This document shows positions 16,618 through 26,900 of a stretch of DNA of 64,000 bases, piece by piece; positions within the stretch are counted from its first letter, which is position 1; each line of letters opens with the position of its first letter. The stretch is taken from positions 111,187-175,186 of the forward strand of contig CALMNW010000076.1 of NCBI GenBank assembly GCA_937872095.1, in the 5' to 3' direction. The notes beneath the pieces were generated by a model. It saw only the letters and a list, made by a program, of their open reading frames with translations, searched no databases and was not told where the DNA came from. The DNA is from an uncultured Verrucomicrobiota bacterium. Lineage in GTDB: Bacteria; Verrucomicrobiota; Kiritimatiellia; CAIQIC01; Lenti-01. The translations under genes and the position numbers were made by a program.

Positions 16618-18036
16618 TTATCCGCGTTTCTCGAACAGGAGCAGCGTGCGGGGAGAATTCTGGATCGCTTCTTTTCGCACGAGGGTGAATTTTTCGCCGA
16701 ACACCTCGAGGCAATGGTCGAGCGTGACGTGGTCGAACAGATTGACGCGGAATTCGATCAGCCTGCGGAACATGACGTCGTCGGTGGGAACGAATTCCAG
16801 CACGAGATGTTTTTGAGCCACGGCGGCGAACAGATCGCGGATGGCGGCCATGGGCAGATTGGCGCCGACCAGGAGATGGTGGATGACCGCCAACGCCAGC
16901 ACGCAATCGGGCCGGGCCCGTTCCAAGAACGCGGGCCGTTCCCCGTTCATGTAGCCGATGCCGGGACTGGGATTCGCGATGTCCACGACCATGGGAGTGA
17001 TGGTGGCCGGTTCCTTCTTGAGCCGCCGGTACATCTGCTCCACTGCCCCGATGTCGAAATCGGTGGCGAGGACGGACGCCCCGCATTCGGCGGCGATGCG
17101 CGAGTAGTCGCCGGTGTTGCAGCCGATATCCAGGACCTCGGCGGCCCGGACTTGCTGGACGTATTCGCGAACCAGCGCCTTTTTGGATTTCTCCGCGGCA
17201 TCGTCGTAGGAACAGATCTGCGTGTAGTCGCCCCAAACGGTTTCGGGCGCGATGGATTCGGCCAACCGGGCGATCTTTTTATCCAACCGGCGGAGCGTCA
17301 TTTCCTGCACGACGGAATTCCCGGCCGGCGCGCCGGTCTTCGCCGCGGCGGGCGGCTTGGGCGCGGAGGCCTTGCCGGCCTTGACTTTTTTCTCGAGCGC
17401 AAAGGGCAGGCCGATGTCGAGAAGGAGCGCCGGACTCCAGCGCTTGTGCCACGAAAAAGCTTGCCCCACCTGCAACGTGGAGCGGCCGTCGAGATTGGAA
17501 AGGAAATACGAGCGCAGATCCCAGCCGGCGTGCTTCACCAGGAGGAGCGGATAGAGGAACATCCGGTTGAATTGCCCGAGCGCGAACCACAGGTCGAGCC
17601 GCGCGGGCTTTTCGATGGAGGTCAAGTCGATGAAAACCGGCCGGCCCTTCACGAACTGGACGTTGTAGGCCGTGGCGTCCTTGAGGGACAGTCCCTGCTT
17701 GAGCAACTCCCCCTGGAGCCGGAGCGTCAGCCGCCCCGCATCGGCCAGCATGGAGACGGACCATTCGTAGGGATACGTGATCGGCGAAATCCGATCGTGC
17801 TCCAGGAAATCGGCGAATCCGGGATGGGCGGCGGCAAGTTCCGCCCGCAAGGCGTCGTCCGCCACGAAGCGGGAACCGACCACGAGGCCTTCCCGGGCCC
17901 AGCGGGCCAGATGGCCCTGGGCGTCCAAGCCCCGGAGCAACTCGGTGGCCGCGCGATCCAAGGCGCGGAAAACGCGGCCCCGATGCTGGAAAACATAGCC
18001 GCTGGGATCGCGGAAGGAACCGGAATCGCGGGACAT
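16618..18036 (-). CDS. Class I SAM-dependent methyltransferase with N-terminal extension
   Basis: 472 residues. The C-terminal half holds a Rossmann methyltransferase: 'VLDIGCNTGDYS' near residue 295 is motif I, 'ATDFD' carries the acidic residue that binds the ribose, and 'LALAVIHHLL' is motif IV. The N-terminal 200 residues ('DPSGYVFQHRGRVFRAL', 'YEWSVSML', 'DATAYNVQF') match a set of proteins annotated as nodulation NoeA-like or generic methyltransferases. An Ala/Pro/Lys linker lies around residue 230. The target is unknown; the glycan-locus setting suggests a sugar or lipid carrier. It starts four bases after the small IDPGSGS gene. Confidence 0.8.
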   Translation of the reverse strand: MSRDSGSFRDPSGYVFQHRGRVFRALDRAATELLRGLDAQGHLARWAREGLVVGSRFVADDALRAELAAAHPGFADFLEHDRISPITYPYEWSVSMLADAGRLTLRLQGELLKQGLSLKDATAYNVQFVKGRPVFIDLTSIEKPARLDLWFALGQFNRMFLYPLLLVKHAGWDLRSYFLSNLDGRSTLQVGQAFSWHKRWSPALLLDIGLPFALEKKVKAGKASAPKPPAAAKTGAPAGNSVVQEMTLRRLDKKIARLAESIAPETVWGDYTQICSYDDAAEKSKKALVREYVQQVRAAEVLDIGCNTGDYSRIAAECGASVLATDFDIGAVEQMYRRLKKEPATITPMVVDIANPSPGIGYMNGERPAFLERARPDCVLALAVIHHLLVGANLPMAAIRDLFAAVAQKHLVLEFVPTDDVMFRRLIEFRVNLFDHVTLDHCLEVFGEKFTLVRKEAIQNSPRTLLLFEKRG

Positions 18037-18040
18037 GCGG

Positions 18041-18208
18041 CTATTCCGGCTTGGGGGGGTCTTCGGGCTTCTGGGACGCGTCCGGCTTTTTGAAGCCGAA
18101 CAAGGCCTTGATCTTCTGCCAGAACACGGCGATGCCGCCGATGCAGGAGGCGAGAATGACTTGGATGAGAATGCTGCCGCTGCCGGGATCGATGTAGCCC
18201 AGAATCAT
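18041..18208 (-). CDS. Small membrane protein with IDPGSGS motif
   Basis: 55 residues. A 'YIDPGSGSILIQ' N-terminus runs straight into one hydrophobic helix, and a Lys-rich, Pro-rich tail follows. Short proteins with the same (I/L)DPG(S/T)GS(I/M)(I/L)IQ motif occur beside glycan and sulfatase or methyltransferase genes in many bacteria; their role is unknown. A perfect AAGGAGGC ribosome site fixes the start at 18208. It is co-transcribed with the methyltransferase. Confidence 0.75.
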   Translation of the reverse strand: MILGYIDPGSGSILIQVILASCIGGIAVFWQKIKALFGFKKPDASQKPEDPPKPE

Positions 18209-18340
18209 GGATGCCTCCTTCATAAGAATGCGGAACAGTATGGGCGGGAAAGTGGCGAGAAACAACGAAAAAATGGGGCCGGGCGGCCCGCCGGAAAATA
18301 GCTTTGATCCCCGCTGCGGGTCCGAATAAGATGTCGAAAC

Positions 18341-19249
18341 ATGACGCCGGAAAACCGCCAACCTCCAGTTGCCTCCGCAGTGGCCGTGGTGATTCCCCAC
18401 CTCGATCGCCTGCGGGACACGGCGGAATGCTGCCGGTCGCTGGCGGCGCAAACCGCCGTTCCCGCGGCGATTTTCGTCGTCGACAACGCCTCCCGCGCCC
18501 ATACCCCGGCGGAACTGGCCGCCGCGTGTCCCGGCGCCGAGATTCTCCGCCTGGAAACCAACCGTGGCTTCGCCGGCGGCGTGAATGCCGGCATTCGCGC
18601 GGCCTTGGCTCGGTCGGACGTCGGATTCATCTGGGTGCTGAACAACGACACCGTTTGCGCGCCCGATGCGCTGGAGAAGCTGCTCGCGGCCGCGGTCGTC
18701 GATGCCCGGATCGGGTTGATCGGGTGCCCGCTTCTGGAAGGGGCCGAGGGACCCGCCCAACGCCGAGTTCCGCCGGGGAAAACGCTGGCGGGCCCCTGGG
18801 CGATTCCGATCGCCCCCCCCGCCGGGAAAATGCCGGATTACCTCTCCGGCGCCTGCCTCCTGATCCGCCGCGAACTGCTGGAAGACGTCGGTCTCTTCGA
18901 CGAAGGGTTCTTCTTTTTCTTCGAAGACGCCGACCTGAACCGCCGCGCCGCGAACCAGGGCTGGCGACGGGCCATCGCGCCGGACGCGCGCGTGGAACAT
19001 CGCGGCTCGGCGACCATTCGGGGGCGGAGCGAAATGCAGGCCCGCAGCTATCGGGCCGGCCACGTCCGGTTCCTGCGCAAGCATTCCGGCCATCCCCGTT
19101 TCGCGGCGCTTCTGCCGTTTATGTTCCGGTTGGCCATGGATGCCATCCAACTGAACCGGCCGGCCCTCCGCGGGAACTGGCAGGGCTGGCAGGAGGGCTG
19201 GCGAACGCCGCTCGCCGCGCCCGAGCCGACCGCGCAGACTTCAAGTTGA
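18341..19249 (+). CDS. GT2 glycosyltransferase, rhamnosyltransferase-like
   Basis: 302 residues with a GT-A fold: 'VVIPHLDRL' at the start, 'VVDNASRAHT', 'NRGFAGGVNAGI', then 'WVLNNDTV' (the D-x-D equivalent) and 'FFFFEDADLNRRA' near residue 205. These are features of WbbL-type rhamnosyltransferases that extend lipopolysaccharide or capsule chains. It is divergent from the small IDPGSGS gene and followed closely by an acyltransferase in the same direction. Confidence 0.88.
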   Translation: MTPENRQPPVASAVAVVIPHLDRLRDTAECCRSLAAQTAVPAAIFVVDNASRAHTPAELAAACPGAEILRLETNRGFAGGVNAGIRAALARSDVGFIWVLNNDTVCAPDALEKLLAAAVVDARIGLIGCPLLEGAEGPAQRRVPPGKTLAGPWAIPIAPPAGKMPDYLSGACLLIRRELLEDVGLFDEGFFFFFEDADLNRRAANQGWRRAIAPDARVEHRGSATIRGRSEMQARSYRAGHVRFLRKHSGHPRFAALLPFMFRLAMDAIQLNRPALRGNWQGWQEGWRTPLAAPEPTAQTSS

Positions 19250-19334
19250 ACGGCGGGCCGGCGGCCGAATTGTTCTCCGCCGATTTTGTTTCGGCCGCTT
19301 GACCCTGCCAGCCCCCAACCCCCATATTGCCGGC

Positions 19335-20492
19335 ATGGCCTTTCATGCAAGCTCGATCGACTGGAGCCAGGCAAAAACCCAATTGCCGCATCCCGGGACT
19401 CCCCAAGACCGCCTCAATTTCATCGATGCGCTGCGCGGCTGGGCGGCTTTCTACGTCGTCTGCTACCATCTGGCGCTGCTGCCCAATCCGGATCTGGCCG
19501 TTCCGGCGTGGCTGACGCCGATCGTCATGGCCGGCGGGACCGGGGTTTCCCTGTTTTTCGTCGTCAGCGCCTTCACCATGTGCTACACGATGCGCCTGCG
19601 CAAGGACGAGCCGCATCTGGTCCGGCACTTCTATCTGCGCCGGTTCTTCCGCATCGCCCCGCTGTTCTACATCTGGATGATCGCCTCGGCTCTGCGGGAT
19701 TTTTACTGGTTCGGCGTCACGCATACCTGGCGCGAGATCTTCATGAGCCTGGGCTTCGTCTACAACTTCGTGCCCGGCCGGGAACAAGGCTTCGTCTGGG
19801 CCAGTTGGACGCTGGGCGTGGAAATGGTGTTCTACCTGGTCTTCCCGCTCATCTACCGCTGGGTGCAGGATTACCGGAAAGCCGCCGGCTTCTTCCTGCT
19901 GACGCTGGTCGTGTCGTCTTCGTTCGCGCGCATCGTTTCGCTGCTGCCCATTCCCGCGGCGGAACGCAGCCTCTTTCTCCACTACAGCTTTCTCAACAAT
20001 CTCCCGATTTTCGCCTGCGGCATGCTGGCCTATTTCATCTACGAACGCTTCTTGCGCGGAAAGCCCCACGACCGCGCCTGGGCGGGCGTCCTGATTGCCG
20101 CGGCGTTGGCCGGATACGGCGCCCTGTTGTCGGGAAAACTGAACTTCCTCCTGGACGGGCTCTATTGGCAGGCCATCATCTTCAGCTGCCTGCTGCTGGG
20201 ACTGGCCATCGCGCCTTGGCGCCCGCTGGTCAACCGCACGACGCTTTTCTACGGCGCGATCAGTTATTCCTTCTATCTCAACCACCCCACGCTCGTGGTG
20301 GCGCTCACGCCCGCCTACCAGCGCATCTATGCCTGGCCCCTGCGCCACACGTTCCAGTACGGCCTCTGCTTGGCGCTGACCGTCGCCTTGCTGACCCTGC
20401 TTTCGTTCATCACCTACCGGCTGATCGAACAGCCGTGCATCCGCCTGGGCAGCCGGATCATCCGCCGCATGAAGGATTCCGGTCGCCGCTAG
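19335..20492 (+). CDS. Acyltransferase family 3 membrane protein (OafA-like)
   Basis: 385 residues from ATG 19335. About ten hydrophobic helices are visible. The catalytic signature 'FIDALRGWAAFYVVCYH' near residue 35 contains the conserved Arg-Gly and His of acyltransferase 3 enzymes, and 'RRFFRIAPLFY' follows helix 2. Such proteins O-acetylate surface polysaccharides using acyl-CoA on the cytoplasmic side. It overlaps nothing and ends convergently with the GT4 gene. Confidence 0.88.
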   Translation: MAFHASSIDWSQAKTQLPHPGTPQDRLNFIDALRGWAAFYVVCYHLALLPNPDLAVPAWLTPIVMAGGTGVSLFFVVSAFTMCYTMRLRKDEPHLVRHFYLRRFFRIAPLFYIWMIASALRDFYWFGVTHTWREIFMSLGFVYNFVPGREQGFVWASWTLGVEMVFYLVFPLIYRWVQDYRKAAGFFLLTLVVSSSFARIVSLLPIPAAERSLFLHYSFLNNLPIFACGMLAYFIYERFLRGKPHDRAWAGVLIAAALAGYGALLSGKLNFLLDGLYWQAIIFSCLLLGLAIAPWRPLVNRTTLFYGAISYSFYLNHPTLVVALTPAYQRIYAWPLRHTFQYGLCLALTVALLTLLSFITYRLIEQPCIRLGSRIIRRMKDSGRR

Positions 20493-20550
20493 ATCCGGCC
20501 GCGGCCGCAAGGCGCGCGCCCCCGATTCGCCCCGCACGAAATTCGGCCCT

Positions 20551-21708
20551 TCAGGTCGCGCGCCGCGCGAGGGCCTCCAAGCGATCGCGATAGGACAAGC
20601 CCAGCGCCAAGGGACTCCATTTGCGGCGGATCCACGCGCTGGCGCGCGCGCCGACGCGACGCCCCTCGGCCGGATCGTCCACCAACCGGACCATGTGCTC
20701 CACGGCTTGCTCGAGCGCAGGTTCCGCCCAGTGCTGGCCTTCGCCGAAAGGATACTCGCCCGGCTTCACCGGAACCAAGCGATAGTCCACCAGCCAGGCC
20801 GTTTCGGGCGTCATGAAATCCAAATTGCCCGAATAGGCCGTGGCGATAACGGGCTTGCCGAAATACATCGCCTCCGCCAGGCAGAATCCAAACCCTTCGG
20901 ACCGATGGAGCGACAGATAGCAATCGCACCCCATCAGCAGGCTTTTCATCTCTTCCGCGTCCAGCGAACGATCGATCAGCATGGCGTGGGGCGCCAACGC
21001 GACCATTTCCTTCCGCAAGCGATCCAAGGCTTGGGGCGCCCGATCCCCGCCGCTGACTTTCAAGACCAGGTGGACGTCCGCCCAAGGCCGTTTCCGGCGC
21101 AACCGCCGGAAGGCCTCGATGGCCGCCCAGGGGTTCTTCCGCTCCGGATAGGACGAACAATCGAAGGAAAAGAAAAACACCGTCGCCGGCCCCGGAATGC
21201 CCCATTCCGAACGGGAACGATAGCGCCGGAGGACCGGCGCGACGGAAAGCGGGGCCAAAAACACGTCTCGGCGAACGGCCGCCCGCAACGACGCGACCAC
21301 GAATTCCGAAAAACCCCAGAGTTCGTCGAACCGTTCCAGACACCGCGCCCAGTCCGCCGGATAGACCGGGAGTTCCCAGGCCGGGAAAACGACGTTGCGC
21401 GATCCGGCCGGCGGCGGGCCGAATTTGGCCCAGATGGCCTCCACTTCATCGCCGTTGATATGATAGAGATTGATGCCGGTTCCCGGCCGATCCACCAAAT
21501 CCAACGCCAGGGAAGGATCCTTCGGAAAATAGCCGTGGCAATCCAGGACGCGGAACGGCGCACCGGCGGCCCGCAAGCTCGCGATGGTGGACCGGATCAA
21601 CTGCCCTACCCCCGTGGGAGCGAACGGATGCCCGATCAACGTGAGGCCGGCCGGATGGGACGACTCCGGAATGCTGCCGCTATTGGACGGTGACGTTGAA
21701 CAAGGCAT
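20551..21708 (-). CDS. GT4-like glycosyltransferase
   Basis: 385 residues from ATG 21708, which overlaps the upstream gene by 29 bases; the frame stays open ten codons further. 'APTGVGQLIRST' in the N-terminal half and 'HRSEGFGFCLAEAMYFGKPVIATAYSGN' in the C-terminal half (written here only to mark the E-x7-E region) are typical of GT4 enzymes. It probably adds a sugar in the same glycan as the neighbouring transferases. Confidence 0.85.
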   Translation of the reverse strand: MPCSTSPSNSGSIPESSHPAGLTLIGHPFAPTGVGQLIRSTIASLRAAGAPFRVLDCHGYFPKDPSLALDLVDRPGTGINLYHINGDEVEAIWAKFGPPPAGSRNVVFPAWELPVYPADWARCLERFDELWGFSEFVVASLRAAVRRDVFLAPLSVAPVLRRYRSRSEWGIPGPATVFFFSFDCSSYPERKNPWAAIEAFRRLRRKRPWADVHLVLKVSGGDRAPQALDRLRKEMVALAPHAMLIDRSLDAEEMKSLLMGCDCYLSLHRSEGFGFCLAEAMYFGKPVIATAYSGNLDFMTPETAWLVDYRLVPVKPGEYPFGEGQHWAEPALEQAVEHMVRLVDDPAEGRRVGARASAWIRRKWSPLALGLSYRDRLEALARRAT

Positions 21709-23902
21709 TTCGCGTAGCCTCCAGATTAGCCGGTCCATACGAGGCGTCCGGCTCCAGCACGGCGCCTTCCGCCCATTCGTTCCATGCGTTGACGAAGACC
21801 ATCCGGCGATCGCCCTGATGCCAACGGCGCGTGCGGCGCAGGGCCCACTCCAGCCATGCCTGGTATTCCCCAGGCGTAGAGTGGGCGAAAATCGTGCTGC
21901 CGCTTTTCCGCCGCGGCGTGTTGTCCCATCCGGGACAGACGCCCAGAAAACGCTTCAGATGCGGCATCTCCTGGCCGACGGCATGCCGAACCATGTCGAG
22001 GTAGGGATAGAGCAGGGCTTCCCGGCGCAATTTCACGCGGGAGAGGCTGTTTCGATAGGGCGTCCCGTGCGGAGGAAAGGCCACGGTGAAATCGAAACCG
22101 TACGTGGCGGGATCGGCCGCCAAATCGTCCCCGAACGATTCAACGGCCGCCAGAGCGATCTCCCCAAGGCCTTCGTCCCGGCAGACCCGCCGCCAACGCT
22201 CGCTGGTTTCGCGAATATCCGGCAGCAGCGAGATGCGATAGACCAGCACCAACGGCTTCCCATCGATGCGGATATAACGGGGATCGCGCATGTAGCGGAT
22301 CAGGTCGCGGATGATCGCCTCGTCGTCCTCCGGCGAATGGGATTGGGCAATGAGAACTTCCTGATCCTGCCCATCCCAGCGACGCGTCCAGTTTTCATTG
22401 GCCCAGCACAGGCAAAAGGGAAAATCGGGCTTGCCGCTGGCCAGCATACGCTCCAGCGGCAGTTCCAAGAGCCGTTTGCCGCCGAACCAATAATAGTAGA
22501 AGCAAAATCCATGGACGCCGTAACGCCGGGCCAGTTCCGCCTGCTGTTCCATGATTTCCGGCACGCGGAGATCGTAGAACCCCAGCTTGCCGGGCAAACG
22601 CGGCTGGAGATGACCGTCGAAGACCGGCGTGGCGGCGGCCACGTTGCGCCATTCGGTGAATCCCTTCCCCCACCAGAGATCGTTCTCCGGAATGGGGTGA
22701 TACTGGGGAAGATAGAAAGCAATCAGCCGGATCTGGGCCGCCGCGTCCACGAATCCCTGCCATTTTTCCAGCATGCGCTGGCGGTTCCGGGCGACGAGCG
22801 CGAGTTTCGCGTTGTTTCCGGATCCGGAATGGGACTTGCTGAGATGATGCACGATCACGGCCCGGGGCTCGTAGTAGACTTGGTGGCCGGCTTTTCTCAC
22901 TTTCAGGCAGAGATCCACGTCTTCGTAATAGGCTGGAGCGAGTTCATCGGAAAAGCCGCCCAGCGCACGGAACGCTTCGCGCTCGATCATCAGGCAGACG
23001 CCGGAACAATAATCCACCGGCCGGCGCACGTTGTAGCAGGCCCGTTCGGGATCGTCGTTCAAGCCCACCATCTCCGTCGTCAGGTCGCCCCGCACGACTC
23101 CGCCGGCTTCCTGAAGGTGCCCGCTCGGATACAGCACCTTCGGACCGGCGGCGCCCGCATCCGGACATTCGGAAAAGACGTCGACCAGCGCGCGCAGCGC
23201 CCCGCGCCGAATCTGCGTGTCGTTGTTCAGGAAAAGCAGAAACCGTCCGCGGGCCTCCCCGGCCGCCCGGTTGCAGGTGCGCAGAAAACCTTGGTTCGTC
23301 TCGTTGCGGACGTAGCGGACGTTTTCCAGCTTTTCCAGCCGTTCGACGCCGGACTCGGTCGAAGCGTCGTCCGCCAGCACGATCTCGTAGGCCACGGAGG
23401 CATCGTCCGTCTCCGCCAAGGACAGCAGGCACTCCGCCGTGTATTTCAGCTGGTTGTGGAACGGCATGACGATCGACACCAGCGGCCGTTCGCACGCCGG
23501 GAAGCGCAGATCGGCCAAGGCCGCCTCCAGCCGCTGGGCGGACAGATCCAGCAGAGGCACGGGAGCGCAGGCGGCGGGACGCACCGGCGCGGACAGTTCC
23601 GCGGACAGCTTGCCGTAGCCCGCCCAGCCATCCAACAGCGCGGGAGAGCGGACGACGGACGGCTTCTCTTGCGGGTCGGCGGCGACCGAGACCGCCTCCC
23701 CATCGGGAATGTCGTCTTCCACGGCATCGGATACGGAGCCTTGGGCAAAGCCGAAAAACATCTGCGCCAACCGGATCGGTCCTAGGGACCGGGCGCGGCC
23801 AACGGCGTAGCGGAAAGCCGGTCCGGCGCCCCCGCTGATGCCGACTTGGGCCCGCCACAAGGCGCGCGCGGTGCCAACGAGTGAAAACGGATTCAGCTTC
23901 AT
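21680..23902 (-). CDS. GT2 and WbsX-like glycosyltransferase fusion
   Basis: 740 residues; the start overlaps the preceding stop by ATGA. Residues about 140-365 are a GT2 domain ('VSIVMPFHNQ', 'LADDAST', 'LLFLNNDTQ', 'YYEDVDLCLKVRKAG'). Residues about 385-735 are a WbsX/GT99-like domain with 'AFYLPQYHPIPENDLWWGKG', 'WANENWTRRW' and 'FVNAWNEWAEG'. WbsX-type domains occur in O-antigen and rhamnan synthesis clusters. Two transferase activities in one chain suggest addition of consecutive sugars. Confidence 0.88.
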   Translation of the reverse strand: MKLNPFSLVGTARALWRAQVGISGGAGPAFRYAVGRARSLGPIRLAQMFFGFAQGSVSDAVEDDIPDGEAVSVAADPQEKPSVVRSPALLDGWAGYGKLSAELSAPVRPAACAPVPLLDLSAQRLEAALADLRFPACERPLVSIVMPFHNQLKYTAECLLSLAETDDASVAYEIVLADDASTESGVERLEKLENVRYVRNETNQGFLRTCNRAAGEARGRFLLFLNNDTQIRRGALRALVDVFSECPDAGAAGPKVLYPSGHLQEAGGVVRGDLTTEMVGLNDDPERACYNVRRPVDYCSGVCLMIEREAFRALGGFSDELAPAYYEDVDLCLKVRKAGHQVYYEPRAVIVHHLSKSHSGSGNNAKLALVARNRQRMLEKWQGFVDAAAQIRLIAFYLPQYHPIPENDLWWGKGFTEWRNVAAATPVFDGHLQPRLPGKLGFYDLRVPEIMEQQAELARRYGVHGFCFYYYWFGGKRLLELPLERMLASGKPDFPFCLCWANENWTRRWDGQDQEVLIAQSHSPEDDEAIIRDLIRYMRDPRYIRIDGKPLVLVYRISLLPDIRETSERWRRVCRDEGLGEIALAAVESFGDDLAADPATYGFDFTVAFPPHGTPYRNSLSRVKLRREALLYPYLDMVRHAVGQEMPHLKRFLGVCPGWDNTPRRKSGSTIFAHSTPGEYQAWLEWALRRTRRWHQGDRRMVFVNAWNEWAEGAVLEPDASYGPANLEATRNALFNVTVQ

Positions 23903-26900
23903 GGCTTTTGCGTTCCGGGAGGTGCGAAGCGACGGCCGAGCCAAGCATCCAGCCGCCGGAGGAGATGGGTCCAGCGCCACGATCGGGAAGCCAAGATCCC
24001 GGCCAGTTCCTGCCGCTGCGTTTTGCATTCGCGGCGCACCGCGTCCAAAGCGGATCCCATCTGGTGGATTTCCCGCCGCTTCGACTCGCATTCGCGGCGC
24101 ACCGCGGTCCATTCGTCTTTGAACCGATCCGCCACCGCATTCGTTTCGGGCAAAGCAAATCCTCCGGAAATCCGGATGAACGTGGCCGGCGCCCAATCTC
24201 CTTCCAGCTCGTAGATGGGATCCCCCGTCATGAATTCATCCCAACCGTCTTCGGTTTTCCACGCATTGCGGCGGCCGATCCCGCGATAGACTCCATCCGT
24301 CTCGACCTGGTCGATCCGGCAACGGCAAAAACGCCCTTCGCACGGATCCCAACGGAGTTTCCGCCCGGCGGGAGCGCCGGCCGGCAAACGGAATTCCACG
24401 GAAAACCCGTTCGACGATGGCTGGAAATCCATCTGGACGACGACTTTGTTCTTTTCGCCATAGCCCGTTCCGTCGTCGATGAACAGCGTCGAATCGATCG
24501 GCCGTTCTGGATGCAGGAGGGCTTGCCGATGCGTTTCGCATTCGCGACGAGCGATGTCCAAATCCCGAAGCAGACGGCCCGGGAGCACTTTTTTCAGTTC
24601 TCCGACGATCCGGACGCTTTTCACCCGGCGCTTCGGCCGCAAGACCACCTGAGGATCCAGCGTCCGGAACTGCCAAGCCCGGTCGCCCGTCGGATCGCCG
24701 TTGGTTTCGATCTCGACGTCGGCCGGGTCCAAGACGGTTCCGTCTTCCGCCGCGAACTCCATGGCATAGATCGCCAGCGAGACGGGATAGAGTTCCGTGG
24801 GATCGAATCGCAAGCGAGGATATCCGCGATCCGGCAGGGAAAAGGTCAGGTCGAACGGCCCGAACGGCGTTTCCGGCGACGGCACGGAGCGGCTTTCGAC
24901 GAAATCATCGCCTTCTTCGGCAAAAAGCAATTTGGGTTGGACCCGGCCGATGGAGATCGTTCCGATGCCGAACTCCGTCATCAATCCGGCCACCGCCATC
25001 GCGTGGCGGGCGGATCGACCCGGTTGCCGCGCGATCCGCCTCAGCCGATCGCCGATCTTGCCGGCATAGGCCTCGTCGCTGAACCGGCGCAGAACGTATT
25101 CCTTGGCCTTGCGGGCCCGCTCCGCCGTCGCTGCCCGGTCTTGCAGCGCCGCTTCCAACGTCCGGGCCAAGTCTTGGACATCGCCCGGCTCGTAGGCCAA
25201 GCCGTGTTCGCCGGCAGTAAAAATTTCCCGGGGACCGCCCGAATTCGCGTAAACGATGGGCCGGCCGAGCAAGGCGGCCTCGATCAGCGTGCGCCCCAAG
25301 GCTTCTTTTCGCGAACAGGAGACCAGCAAATCCACCTGGCGCATCAGAACGTATGGATCGTCGACGAATCCGGCCCAGACGAATCGATCCGAAAAACCGG
25401 ATTCGTCGATTTCCCGGCGCAACGTCGCGGCGTACTCCTCGTCGACGACGGATCCCGCCAGCAGGCATCTGCAAACGATGCCGCGACGGGCCAGATCCAG
25501 GCAAGCGCGAATCAAATCGCCATGGCCTTTTCCCGCGGCGATGGTGCCGAAAATGCCCAGGGTCGGCACCGCCGGATCCGCTTTCGGAATCTCCTCCGCG
25601 CCCCCCGCCCCCTTGGCCTTCGGCTGGACGTCTTCCGGACGGATGCTGCTGTAGACGACTTCGGCCTTCCGGTCGGCGTCGGCGCCGAACAGCGCCTCTT
25701 TCACGTCGGACGTGATGCAGAACACCGCTTCGCTGCTGGCATACAGGGCGTCCATGCTTTCCCGGAACCCCATCAGGAACGCCATGCCGTGGTCGAGAAT
25801 GCCGTATTCCCGCGCCGATAGAACGTGGGACACCTTCAGGATTTCCGCGCAGAGCGCGCCCCAGGGCGAGACGATGGTCTGGGAAAAGATGACGTCGGGG
25901 GCCAAGGTGCCGATTTCCGGGATGAGCACGTCCGTCACCGCCTCGGCGCCGGTGGCGATGGCCGCCCGGGAAGGACCCGGCGGGATGTTGGCCCACCACC
26001 AGCCGCGGGAGAAAATCGCGTCGTCCGGCGGCACGTACGTGGCGCAGCCCAATTTGACGAGTTCGCTCCGCAGGGGCCCGTGCGCGGGCAGGACAGCGGT
26101 GCACAGGATGCCCCGCTCGGACAGTCCGCGGACCAAATCGAGCAGGGAGCGCTCGGCCCCGGCCAGGTTGGCCGCATGGGAAAAGAACAGCACCGACAAA
26201 GCCGCGCTTTTGCGAACACACAGGACGTTGTAATAGGATTTCTCGTAGCGCGCCTCCATCATGGCGACGTTCACGGGCAGATCCAAGGGGTAGAAGCGGG
26301 CTTCCCGGTCGTCGATGGCGAACAGGCGGAAGCCCTGGCCGTGCAGATAGGCGACGATCTCTCCGGCGCTCGTGCCGGAAATTTTCATCATCTTGGGATT
26401 CATTTCCAGCAGGATGGTCACGTCCTCGCAGGTCTCCAGCGTCTTGGCGAAGCCCTTCAGCACTTCCAATTCGTGTCCGTCCGTATCGGTCTTGACGAAA
26501 ATCCGGCGGCCCTTCTCCCGGCCGACCACGTCGTCGAGACAGGTCGTGTCGACCTCGATGCGGTCGAGGGTTTCCGAACTGGGATGCGGATAGAGGCTGC
26601 CGTTGTCCGACGCTTCGGATTTGCAGAAGCTGGCGCGGCCCGCCTGGGACGACATGGCGGCCTGGAGGCAGGCGGCGCGGTCCGGACCGAGGCCGTTGAG
26701 CGCCAGATTTTTTTTCAGCACCTGGAGGTTGTCCGCGATCGGTTCCACCGCCACGACCCGGAGCGCCGGATTCGCCTCGGCGGCGAGCAGGGAATAATAT
26801 CCGTAGTGGGCCCCCACGTCGATGAACAGGTCTTTCCGCGCCACGAGCCGTTTGACGATCCGGGTCGTCAGCACTTCGTAGCCATCGGCGTACACCGGCA